A stretch of DNA of 64,000 bases from Cohaesibacter marisflavi. Lineage in GTDB: Bacteria; Pseudomonadota; Alphaproteobacteria; Rhizobiales; Cohaesibacteraceae. Below the pieces are notes generated by a model. That model saw only the letters and a program-made list of their open reading frames with translations, had not been told where the DNA came from and did no database searches. Shown here one piece after another: positions 9,098 to 16,787 of this stretch. Made by a program: the position numbers and the translations under genes. Every line of letters begins with the position of its first letter. The first letter of the stretch is position 1. The stretch spans positions 1-64,000 of the forward strand of contig NZ_FOVR01000012.1 in the NCBI RefSeq assembly GCF_900115225.1, written 5' to 3'.

Positions 9098-10102
9098 CTA
9101 TTTAATCAGGCCTGCTTCCTTGTAGAATTTCTCTGCACCCGGATGCAGAGGAATGCCGACACCGTTAAGGGCTGTGTCTTCCGTGATCATCTTGCCTTTG
9201 GCGTGGCCCGCATCAAGCAGCTTGCGGGTATTCTTGTTCCAAAGGGCCTTCGTGATGTTGTAGACCAGCTCTTCGGGTTGATCCGCGCTTGTGACCCACT
9301 GGGCACCAACGGAGAGCGTATTCACGCTATCTGCGTTGCCTTCATAGGTCCCGCCGGGAATGGTGTCCGGACCAAAGAATTTGAAGTCTTCGCAGATTTT
9401 CGGAGCTTCATCGCAGGTGATCGGGATGAGTTTCACATCATGCTGGCTCGCCAGTTCCGAGATGGCACCTGCAGGATAGCCGCCTACGAAGAAGAAGGCA
9501 TCCATCGCGCCATCGCGCATCCGGTCTGCAGCCTGGTCGGGTTTAAGATATTCCGGCTCAATGTCGTCTTCGGTTAGGCCATAGCCATTGAGAATGATTT
9601 TTGCATCAACAAGGGTGCCCGAGCCGGGTTCATCCATGGAAACCCGTTTGCCCTTTAGATCGGAAACACTGGAAATGCCAGAGTCAGCGCTCACAACGAG
9701 ATGGATGCTTTCCGGATAGAGGTTGGCAATGGCGCGCAGTTTTTCAACGGCCGGTTTGCCTTCCCAGATGCCGGTTCCGGTATAGGCCCAGGTCGCAACG
9801 TCGGACTGTGAGAAGCCGGATTCTAGCGTGCCACCCGCAATGGCGTTGATGTTTGCAACAGAACCGTTGGCAGACAGAGCCGAGGCAATCAGACCCGGGA
9901 CGCCGCACGAACCGCCCTTGTCACATGGACGAGACCCCGGAGGGTTGGAAATCGCATTGGCGAGAAGGCCGCCAATCGGGTAGTAGGTGCCTGCGGTTCC
10001 GCCCGTGCCGATACGGAAAAATGCCATATCCTGTGCCACGGCAGCCGAAGCGGCCAGACTGAGCGCAAAAGCGACGCCAGTAAAAATCTTAAAATGTTTC
10101 AT
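9098..10102 (-). CDS. TAXI-family TRAP transporter substrate-binding protein
   Basis: This 334-residue periplasmic protein has a Sec signal peptide (MKHFKIFTGVAFALSLAAS..AVAQ). The mature start FFRIGTGGTAGTYYPIGGLLA is the signature of TAXI (TRAP-associated extracytoplasmic immunogenic) solute receptors. Further family features are GGTLESGFSQSDVA, the LKGKRVSMDEPGSGT block and FFVGGYP. It contains two Cys residues close together (CDKGGSC, about residues 59-65) and another pair (CDEAPKIC), which may form disulfides. It is the first gene of the TAXI-TRAP-eutB-eutC run. Confidence 0.93.
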   Translation of the reverse strand: MKHFKIFTGVAFALSLAASAAVAQDMAFFRIGTGGTAGTYYPIGGLLANAISNPPGSRPCDKGGSCGVPGLIASALSANGSVANINAIAGGTLESGFSQSDVATWAYTGTGIWEGKPAVEKLRAIANLYPESIHLVVSADSGISSVSDLKGKRVSMDEPGSGTLVDAKIILNGYGLTEDDIEPEYLKPDQAADRMRDGAMDAFFFVGGYPAGAISELASQHDVKLIPITCDEAPKICEDFKFFGPDTIPGGTYEGNADSVNTLSVGAQWVTSADQPEELVYNITKALWNKNTRKLLDAGHAKGKMITEDTALNGVGIPLHPGAEKFYKEAGLIK

Positions 10103-10494
10103 AAGTATCTCCTATCCTCGACAGCAGTGAATAAAAAAAAGCTACCTCAACAATTCTTCGACCACAAGTTGCTGAAGGCTGTTTCGATATAAAAGTTGCT
10201 TGCAAAATGTGCAAATGAGCTAATTGACCAAACTTAATGCAATATTCTCTTGGCATACTGAAAAAAAAGCAGCCCTATCGCCCGTTTCATTCTGAAACCA
10301 TCTTTTGACCGTTATGCGTCCCTGCGGCTAACAGGCAGCCTTTGATGCTTCATGGCTACAAGATCCTTAAAGAGAATGTTTTTGAAAAACATACCTGTCA
10401 TATTCATCATTCTGTGGCACGATAGGCATCGGAAAGAAAATCAGGATTGATAGATTTGGAACGCCTTGCTACTCACTTTGGATGGATAGGGAAC
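10103..10494. other. Divergent intergenic region upstream of the TAXI gene and the copper/cytochrome set
   Basis: About 390 bp separate the start of the TAXI gene (minus) from the small secreted protein gene (plus). It is AT-rich, with an A8 run at 10131-10138 and another at 10261-10268. Promoters for both directions must lie here, but I cannot assign -35 and -10 boxes with confidence. I looked for a B12-box element of a cobalamin riboswitch ahead of the eut operon and did not find one. Confidence 0.35.
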
Positions 10495-10815
10495 ATGCTC
10501 ATCATGTTGAGTGTGCTTTGTCTTGTCTATTCGGGTTGCAGCTTTACCCATGCTGATGTGGTTCAGACGCTCGGCCAGAAACAGCTCTCTCAATTCGAGA
10601 TCGACCAGTCTTTGCATGATATGGGGCCGCCTTGTCAGGGGTGCCCGCAAATGCAGGATGAACAGCAGATGCATTGTGGAGGTCAGATTCTTGCGCTCTC
10701 TTGTGGTGCAGATGTGCCAGGTCCAATCTTAAGTCATACCGTCCCCGCACACACGATCCGCGATTTTATCGCCCAAATCTTTTCGCCGGATCCTCCACCG
10801 CCGCGTTTTGCCTGA
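10495..10815 (+). CDS. Small secreted Cys/Met-containing protein of the copper/cytochrome set, function unknown
   Basis: I do not recognise a family. From the ATG at 10495 the product is 106 residues: a hydrophobic N-terminus (MLIMLSVLCLVYSGC) that looks like a signal peptide or membrane anchor, a charged segment, and then a metal-ligand-rich part, PPCQGCPQMQDEQQMHCGG, followed by another Cys. It ends in SPDPPPPRFA. An in-frame TTG at 10447 would add 16 residues in front of the hydrophobic segment. It lies 46 bp upstream of the cytochrome c-prime gene on the same strand, so a copper or haem-related periplasmic role is plausible. Confidence 0.6.
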   Translation: MLIMLSVLCLVYSGCSFTHADVVQTLGQKQLSQFEIDQSLHDMGPPCQGCPQMQDEQQMHCGGQILALSCGADVPGPILSHTVPAHTIRDFIAQIFSPDPPPPRFA

Positions 10816-10861
10816 TTGAATTTGAACCATAAACTCAAATCTCAATCAAAGGCGACTTTCC

Positions 10862-11428
10862 ATGAAACAAGCATTTGTATTCGCAGCAACTCTGCTGCTG
10901 TCAGCTCCACTTACTTTGGGGCCGATGGCACATGCCCATGATGGTGCGACAGGCATTGTCGAAGAGCGCATGCATTCAATGAAAGAGATGGGCAAGGCCG
11001 TGCGCGCTGTCAAAGCCATGGTGCAAGATCCGGAGGCATATGACGCGGAGTCTGTCCGCAAGCAGGCCGAGATCATCAAACAGCATGCTGGCCAAAATCT
11101 TGCCGATCAGTTTCCTGAAGGATCTCTTCAAGCCCCCACCCACGCCAAGCCGGAAATCTGGACTGACTGGGAACGTTTTTCTCAGTTGTCCAGCCAGTTG
11201 GAAAGCTACGCAGACGGATTGACGCTTGCGGCTGAAAACGGAGTGATGATGGATGGATCCATGATGAGTGGGGCCATGATGGAAGGGGCCGGGCATATGG
11301 GGAGTATGATGGGCACAGATGCTCATGAGGCCGATCAACTCGGGCAGATGCCTGCAGACGGCGTTTTCACCATGATGGTTGAAACTTGCGCCACTTGCCA
11401 CATGGAGTTCCGGGCCAGAAAGCCATGA
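10862..11428 (+). CDS. Cytochrome c-prime family protein with a Met-rich insertion
   Basis: The 188-residue product has a Sec signal peptide (cleavage near AHAHD). The mature part looks helical (MHSMKEMGKAVRAVKAMV and similar), and the haem-binding CATCH (176-180) lies close to the C-terminus followed by MEFR. A C-terminal CxxCHxx(Y/F)R is the hallmark of cytochrome c-prime four-helix bundles. Unusually, residues 129-150 hold nine Met and one His with Gly, Ser, Ala and acidic residues, inserted before the last helix. Such Met clusters commonly bind Cu(I). The gene sits between a Cys/Met-rich small protein and a multicopper oxidase. Confidence 0.8.
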   Translation: MKQAFVFAATLLLSAPLTLGPMAHAHDGATGIVEERMHSMKEMGKAVRAVKAMVQDPEAYDAESVRKQAEIIKQHAGQNLADQFPEGSLQAPTHAKPEIWTDWERFSQLSSQLESYADGLTLAAENGVMMDGSMMSGAMMEGAGHMGSMMGTDAHEADQLGQMPADGVFTMMVETCATCHMEFRARKP

Positions 11429-11571
11429 GGCCTGGCCATTCTTCCATTTTCAAAACGATAACGTGTCCGTGACGTTCAGCATTTGCACTGAAATATACGG
11501 ACTCCATGATACCGGCATCAAAGACCTGGCGCGCCATCGCCTTGTCTGTGATTGCCGATTGGAAAGCGACG

Positions 11572-12972
11572 ATGAATCTGAATAGACGCAATTTTTGCAA
11601 GCTCGGTGCGGGTGCTGCCGCCGCAGCCCTTGCACCCTATCATTTTGCCCTTGCGCAAACGGAAGATGGTTTTCTCGAAATCCGTGCCCAAAAAGCCGAA
11701 CAGTCCCTTTACCCAAATAGTCCAAGATCGACTATCTGGACATATAACGGAACAACACCCGGACCGGAAATCCGTGTTAAGCAGGGGGAGCGGGTGAAGG
11801 TGCGCTTCATCAATGAACTGGATGAACCATCCTCTATTCACTGGCATGGTGTGCGCATTGAAAATGCTATGGACGGAGTGTCCGGTCTGACACAAAACGC
11901 CGTCAAACCCGGGGAACGATTTGAGTATGATTTTGTCGCTCCCGATGCCGGAACCTATTGGTATCACGCCCATAACAGAAGCTGGAATCAGGTCGGGCGT
12001 GGGCCCTATGGCCCGTTGATTGTCGAAGAGCCATATCCTACCTTCGATTCCGAGCATGACATTACCCTCGTGATAGATGATTGGCTGTTGGATCAGAACG
12101 GGCAATTTGATGAAGGCTCCATGGGCATGATGATGGACTGGAGCCATGCCGGACGTCTGGGTAACTGGATCACAGTCAACGGCAAAAGCATGCCCGAGAT
12201 CGACCTGAGGGCAGGGGAACCCTATCGTTTGCGCCTCATCAATGTGAGCAACGCACGCACTCTTGAGCTGGATCCAAATCGCTTCGAGGCGAAAATTTTG
12301 GCCTTTGATGGACAGCCTTTGCCAGAGCCAATCTCCATGCCCTATGAGCCATATCTATTGTCTTCGGCGCAGCGCGTGGACCTTTTGGTTATCCCGAAGG
12401 AAGGGCAGGATTTTGTCCTTGAAGAGCTTTCCGGCAACAAGCCATTTCCTTTTGCCACCTTTCGCGTCACAGGCAAGGTAAATGGCGCTCCGTCTGTTCC
12501 TGTCTTGAAACCCAACGCACTCACCGAGCCCGACCTCAATGCTGCCACAACACATCGATTGCATATTACGGGCGGCGCGATGGGGCGCATGGGAAACATG
12601 ACCTACAAGGGGGCCCCCCTCGGCCGGCAGGAGATGATGCAGTCCATGCAGTTTTGGGCATTCAACGGTGTGGCCAACCTGCCTGAGCAGCAGTTTTTTA
12701 CGGCCAAACGCGGGGAGACCGTAATTATTGAAATGATCAATGATACAGCCTGGCCCCATGCCATGCATGTTCATGGACATCACTTCCGTATCGAGGAAAG
12801 GGAAGGCAGCACCATCGATGAGGGACGCCCGTGGAAGGATACCTTCCTGATCGGACCAAGCCAAACAACTAAAATCGCGTTTGTAGCAGATAATCCCGGT
12901 CAATGGCTGTTGCATTGTCACATGCTTGAGCATGCTGCTGCGGGCATGACCACATGGTTCGAGGTTGTCTGA
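11572..12972 (+). CDS. Tat-exported multicopper oxidase (CueO/CopA-like)
   Basis: The 466-residue product begins with a twin-arginine signal (MNLNRRNFCK, then an Ala-rich core to about AQ 29). All four copper motifs are present: HWHG (90-93), YHAH (131-134), HAMHVHGHH in the last domain, and HCHMLEHAAAGM (448-459), giving the type 1 ligands and the axial Met459. Met clusters (GSMGMMMDW and GGAMGRMGNM) suggest cuprous oxidase activity for copper tolerance. ATG 11572 is preferred over the longer frame because the Tat motif follows it. The stop overlaps the next cytochrome gene by one base, so an electron-transfer partnership is also possible. Confidence 0.88.
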   Translation: MNLNRRNFCKLGAGAAAAALAPYHFALAQTEDGFLEIRAQKAEQSLYPNSPRSTIWTYNGTTPGPEIRVKQGERVKVRFINELDEPSSIHWHGVRIENAMDGVSGLTQNAVKPGERFEYDFVAPDAGTYWYHAHNRSWNQVGRGPYGPLIVEEPYPTFDSEHDITLVIDDWLLDQNGQFDEGSMGMMMDWSHAGRLGNWITVNGKSMPEIDLRAGEPYRLRLINVSNARTLELDPNRFEAKILAFDGQPLPEPISMPYEPYLLSSAQRVDLLVIPKEGQDFVLEELSGNKPFPFATFRVTGKVNGAPSVPVLKPNALTEPDLNAATTHRLHITGGAMGRMGNMTYKGAPLGRQEMMQSMQFWAFNGVANLPEQQFFTAKRGETVIIEMINDTAWPHAMHVHGHHFRIEEREGSTIDEGRPWKDTFLIGPSQTTKIAFVADNPGQWLLHCHMLEHAAAGMTTWFEVV

Positions 12973-13469
12973 TGGCAAGCAAGAAAAAATCAAAAAGCCA
13001 ACATGTTACAAAATCCATAATGGTCTCAACGGTTCTGTCCGCAATCGTCGCCGTTGGGCTTGGGGATATGCTTTACGCAACAGATAGCAGCAGCCAGGGG
13101 CTGCTGCGTCCTGGCAATGAGGCGATTGTCACACTGGGCAAAGGGATCTATTCAGAGCAGTGCGCAGCCTGCCACGGAGACAATCTTCAAGGACAACCCA
13201 ATTGGCGCGAAACCAACGAAGACGGGCGGCTGCCGGCGCCGCCTCATGATGAAACCGGCCATACATGGCATCATGCCGACGCGCTTCTATTCGGTATCAC
13301 CAAATTTGGTCTGGCCGAGATCGGGAATATGCCGGACTATCAGACTGACATGCCGATATACAAGGATGTGCTAAGTGATGAGGAAATCATCGCGGTGCTC
13401 TCATACATCAAAAGCACATGGCCTGAAAATATCCGCCGAATGCACGATCAGCGCAACGCGATGAAGTAG
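12972..13469 (+). CDS. Membrane-anchored class I cytochrome c
   Basis: This 165-residue protein has a Lys-rich N-terminus, one hydrophobic anchor (about residues 15-36), and a periplasmic cytochrome c domain with CAACH (64-68) and a likely axial Met in GNMPDY or TDMP. The C-terminus LSDEEIIAVLSYIKSTWP is the usual last helix of class I cytochromes. Translation is coupled to the multicopper oxidase through TGATG (12970-12974). It may pass electrons between the oxidase and the respiratory chain. It ends 34 bp from the convergent sensor kinase gene. Confidence 0.85.
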   Translation: MASKKKSKSQHVTKSIMVSTVLSAIVAVGLGDMLYATDSSSQGLLRPGNEAIVTLGKGIYSEQCAACHGDNLQGQPNWRETNEDGRLPAPPHDETGHTWHHADALLFGITKFGLAEIGNMPDYQTDMPIYKDVLSDEEIIAVLSYIKSTWPENIRRMHDQRNAMK

Positions 13470-13503
13470 ATGAACTCTTGAGCCGGAGGCAGAATCGCCC
13501 GTG

Positions 13504-15009
13504 TCATTCCCCTTTGGGGGAGAAAGACACAATGGCTTCAAAGCCTCTGGCTTTTCCGGCAATGGGCGAGTTAAGGCGCAGCGAAGCACCGCTGCCCTTG
13601 ACGATCGCCGCGACGATGGCAAGTCCCACGCCGCTGCCCTTGGCGCCCGTCTGTCCACGTTCGAAGGGGCGGGTCAGACGACTGAGTATGTCTGGCGTTA
13701 TTGCATTACAGTCGTTGCGCACCACAAGCTCTCCATTCTGGCGCAACTCAATCTCTACCAGACTATTTGCTGTCGCATGCTTGAGAGCATTCTCAATAAG
13801 ATTGCGTAAGAGGATGGCAAACACATTGGCATCGATGAGTAACGGCACCGGCTTGTTCGGTAATCGGATTTTCAGCCGATCACTATCCTCCCGGAATTCA
13901 TCCAGAACCAGCGCGAAGATGGGCAAGATATCCCTTGCTTCTTCCGACAACATCGCACCGCCTTCGGCGCGCGCCAGTTGCATCAGCTTCTCTGTAAGGC
14001 GTGAAAGAGACTTAAGGGCCGTTTCAATCTGGCGGGCGCGTTCCTGAAGCGGCGCGTCTTTCGCTTCAGAGATGAGCCTTTGTGTTTGCGCAAGAGCCGC
14101 AGCTACGGGGGTTCGAAGTTCATGTGCGCTGTTGGCAGTGAAACTACGCTCGGCCTCCAGCGTCCTGCGCATGCGATCAAGCAGGTTATTGACCGCGTCT
14201 GCCACAGGCTCGATTTCCGATGGCAGGTTCTCTGCGCTGATAAGGGAAAGATCTCCGGAGCCACGGGCTTCAATCTCCGCTCTGAAACCTCTTATTGATC
14301 GCATTGAAATGCGCACCAGCAACCATACCCCCAGCATGCTGAGCGGTACCAGAATAAAAAGCGGCATGGCAAGCGCTTCCAGCGTGTCATGCGCCGCCCT
14401 CTGACGTCTGGCCATAGGATCTGCGACTGAAATGATCACATTGCCATCCAGCGTGGAGCCCGTGAAAATGCGATAATCATCCAGCGTCAAAAAGCCCAAT
14501 TGCTCTACAGACGGGAAAATATCTGCTTCTGCATTTTTGGATTGAAGCAGGATCCTGCCTTGAGCGTCTCTCACAATATAGGTGAGATACTGGCTTTCAG
14601 GCGAGGTGAAGACAGGCTTTTCATCATCTTCTCTTTCATGGCTGTCTTCGTCTTTTTCGTTGTCATCTTCGTCATCCCGCTCCCTATGGAGCCGACGTTT
14701 GAAGCCTTCGCGATCAAGGCCTCTTTCTTCGCGCCACGATCTGCCAATGCGCCCCAATTTCAGGCCATCGATCTCAAGGTTGCCCATTTCATCGCGCGTG
14801 TCCCGCCCTTCGACAATGTCATGAATGACGGGTGGCAACAGGCGCTCAACGGCCTCGGCAAGCGCCTGATCGAAAGCGCCATCCAGTTCGTGCTTGACGA
14901 CAAAGCCACTAACCGTTGTCGCGGCCGCCCACAGAAGGCCAACCCCGAGGGCCAGCCCGAGTGAGAGCCGCAGTTGCAGGCTGTTTTTTACGAAGGATTT
15001 CAATTTCAT
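13504..15009 (-). CDS. Sensor histidine kinase with an acidic periplasmic loop
   Basis: This 501-residue inner-membrane kinase has TM1 (about 14-37), a periplasmic region (38-210), TM2 (about 213-233), HAMP, a dimerisation domain with the phospho-acceptor His296 in SAHELRTP, and an ATPase domain with NLIENALKHA and GSGVGLAI. The sensor loop holds a run of acidic residues with a few basic ones and His at 109-130, like the metal/cation-sensing patches of PhoQ and PmrB. It overlaps the response regulator by 4 bp. It is divergent from an Asp/His-rich secreted protein and the flavin redox genes, which are its likely targets. Confidence 0.9.
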   Translation of the reverse strand: MKLKSFVKNSLQLRLSLGLALGVGLLWAAATTVSGFVVKHELDGAFDQALAEAVERLLPPVIHDIVEGRDTRDEMGNLEIDGLKLGRIGRSWREERGLDREGFKRRLHRERDDEDDNEKDEDSHEREDDEKPVFTSPESQYLTYIVRDAQGRILLQSKNAEADIFPSVEQLGFLTLDDYRIFTGSTLDGNVIISVADPMARRQRAAHDTLEALAMPLFILVPLSMLGVWLLVRISMRSIRGFRAEIEARGSGDLSLISAENLPSEIEPVADAVNNLLDRMRRTLEAERSFTANSAHELRTPVAAALAQTQRLISEAKDAPLQERARQIETALKSLSRLTEKLMQLARAEGGAMLSEEARDILPIFALVLDEFREDSDRLKIRLPNKPVPLLIDANVFAILLRNLIENALKHATANSLVEIELRQNGELVVRNDCNAITPDILSRLTRPFERGQTGAKGSGVGLAIVAAIVKGSGASLRLNSPIAGKARGFEAIVSFSPKGE

Positions 15010-15665
15010 GGCTGCTCCAGCCGATACCCCATGCCGCGCACGGTTTCTATAATCCCGGCACCCAGTTTCTTGCGCATCCGAGAAATATGAACCTCAATGG
15101 TGTTGCTCTCAATTTCAGAATCAAACGCATAAAGGCTTTCTTCAAGCTGGTTTTTTGAAAGGAGATTGCCGGGATGTTGCAAAAAGGCTTCAAACAAGGC
15201 CCATTCTCGCGCGGTGAGTGTGACCTGCTTGCCTTCGCGGGCGATGGAGCGGGCGGCGATATCAATGTCCAGAGCACCAAGTTTGACAATTGGATTGGGG
15301 TTGCCGCTATAGCGTCTGGCAACAGCCTTGAGGCGCGCCGTCAACTCCTGAAGGTCAAATGGCTTGACCAGATAGTCATCGGCTCCGGCATTGAGGCCGT
15401 CTATTCGATCAGAGATCTGGTCCAGTGCTGTGAGAATGATCACCGGTGTAACATCGCCTGATCCGCGCAATTTCTTGAGGAACGGAATGCCGAGACCGTC
15501 AGGAAGCATGAGATCCAGCAGGATCAACTCATAGGGCGCGGCGTGTATATAGTCACTTGCAGCATCAAGACGCTGTACCCAATCCACGCTGTGTCCGTCT
15601 GCGGCAATCTGGTCGCGCACAGCGGACCCCAATACCGTGTCATCCTCGACCAACAAGACCCGCAT
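15006..15665 (-). CDS. OmpR-family response regulator (QseB/PmrA/TctD-like)
   Basis: The 219-residue protein has a receiver domain with the acidic pair EDD (7-9), phospho-acceptor Asp51 in LLDLMLPD, and Lys101 in LVKPFD, followed by an OmpR-type winged helix (LTAREWALFEAFLQHPG and EVHISRMRKKLG). The gene is first in the two-gene kinase operon and is transcribed away from the secreted-protein and redox genes starting at 15838; the 172-bp space between them holds the promoters of both. Confidence 0.93.
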   Translation of the reverse strand: MRVLLVEDDTVLGSAVRDQIAADGHSVDWVQRLDAASDYIHAAPYELILLDLMLPDGLGIPFLKKLRGSGDVTPVIILTALDQISDRIDGLNAGADDYLVKPFDLQELTARLKAVARRYSGNPNPIVKLGALDIDIAARSIAREGKQVTLTAREWALFEAFLQHPGNLLSKNQLEESLYAFDSEIESNTIEVHISRMRKKLGAGIIETVRGMGYRLEQP

Positions 15666-15837
15666 TTTTCTTCGCCTTCTTTTGATTATTTTACACCGAG
15701 TTGCTTTTGAAGCCTGCCGCAGTGTTGCCGCGCAACCTTACAGGAAGCTGAAGCAAAAAGAAATTATCAGTCAGGTCGCCTTCAGTCTGGTCCGCGATAG
15801 TGCCTCCATCAAATCAACGCAACGGGAGACCAGAGCC

Positions 15838-16173
15838 ATGAAGAAACTTATTGCAGGTGCCTTGCTGATCAGCGGCATCACACTCGCAGCGGGAGCAACC
15901 TATGCCGACGGTTACGGCCATGACGGACGCAGTTATTCCGGACAGGAACGCGAATATGGACGAGGCGAAGAAGCCCGCTATCGCGACCATGATCGCGACG
16001 GGGATCATCACTTCAGCCTGTTTGGCTGGAAGATGCCTTTTGGTTGGGACGATGATGACGACGACGATCATCGGGGAGGGCGCGGACAGGCCGCAGCACA
16101 AAATCCGACAGGCCCGATCAACAACAACAAACTGATCAACAAGGGATCATCCCCGAAGGTCACCATGAACTGA
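15838..16173 (+). CDS. Small secreted Asp/His-rich protein, function unknown
   Basis: No family is recognised. The 111-residue product has a clear signal peptide (MKKLIAGALLISGITLAAGATYA). The mature part is rich in Asp, His, Gly and Tyr: DHDRDGDHH (50-58) and seven consecutive Asp followed by His (71-78), then a Gly/Gln/Asn-rich tail. Such stretches can bind divalent metals. The ATG at 15838 is preferred over the longer frame because the signal peptide begins there. It is the first gene divergent from the two-component system and 89 bp upstream of the DUF2271 gene, so it may be a regulated metal-binding or periplasmic accessory protein. Confidence 0.7.
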   Translation: MKKLIAGALLISGITLAAGATYADGYGHDGRSYSGQEREYGRGEEARYRDHDRDGDHHFSLFGWKMPFGWDDDDDDDHRGGRGQAAAQNPTGPINNNKLINKGSSPKVTMN

Positions 16174-16262
16174 CTATCCCACGCACCTGGAGCCAACCTC
16201 TCGGCCCCGAACCGGATAATAAAAATAGCTCGGGGCAAATATATTTTCAAAGGAAACCAGAC

Positions 16263-16733
16263 ATGAATAAATACCTCGCTTCTGCTGCTCTCGCCAGCGC
16301 GTTCGTGTTGCCCGTCGCAGCGCAAGCCAAACCGGTAACCTTCTCAACCACCATGAGCAACTATGGCGGTCCGGAAGCCTATATGGTGATGTATGTCACC
16401 GATGCCTCCGGAGCCTATCAGGGCTCGTTATGGATGTCGGGTGGCCGCTCAAAATATTATCGGGATCTGCGCGATTGGTCTCGCGCAACAGGTGGCAACT
16501 CAGCCGAAGTGGATGGCATCACCGGTGCAAGCGTTGGGAGCGGGCGTACGCTGAATGTGACGCTGGACTTGTCCGATGCCCTGTTTGATGCAGGCTATGA
16601 GCTACACATAGACACAGCCGTTGAACATATGGGCTCAGCTCCCTCGGAAGTCGTTGTACCGCTTGATAGCGACAATTCAGGCAAGATGACATCTGGCCGT
16701 CGCTTCATTCAGTCATTCAGTTTCGACATGTAA
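16263..16733 (+). CDS. DUF2271 family secreted protein, candidate covalent flavin carrier
   Basis: The 156-residue protein has a signal peptide ending near AQAKP (21-25) and the DUF2271 core. Residues 84-90 read DGITGAS followed by VGSG, which closely resembles the D-x-(S/T)-G-A-T site at which ApbE attaches FMN to RnfG/NqrC-type proteins, with Ser90 in the acceptor position. The neighbouring genes support this: a PepSY-flavodoxin reductase starts 55 bp downstream, and then comes apbE. I infer that it carries electrons in the periplasm after flavinylation by ApbE. DUF2271 proteins are otherwise uncharacterised to my knowledge. Confidence 0.8.
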   Translation: MNKYLASAALASAFVLPVAAQAKPVTFSTTMSNYGGPEAYMVMYVTDASGAYQGSLWMSGGRSKYYRDLRDWSRATGGNSAEVDGITGASVGSGRTLNVTLDLSDALFDAGYELHIDTAVEHMGSAPSEVVVPLDSDNSGKMTSGRRFIQSFSFDM

Positions 16734-16787
16734 CCCCTGTCTCAGAAATCAAATTGATTGCCTTGATTGATAACGAGATTTCTTGCC

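Noticed and set aside
10103-10494. Possible cobalamin riboswitch before the TAXI-eut operon
   Set aside because: The B12 enzyme made the idea reasonable, but no B12-box-like sequence or matching helices were seen on the minus strand.
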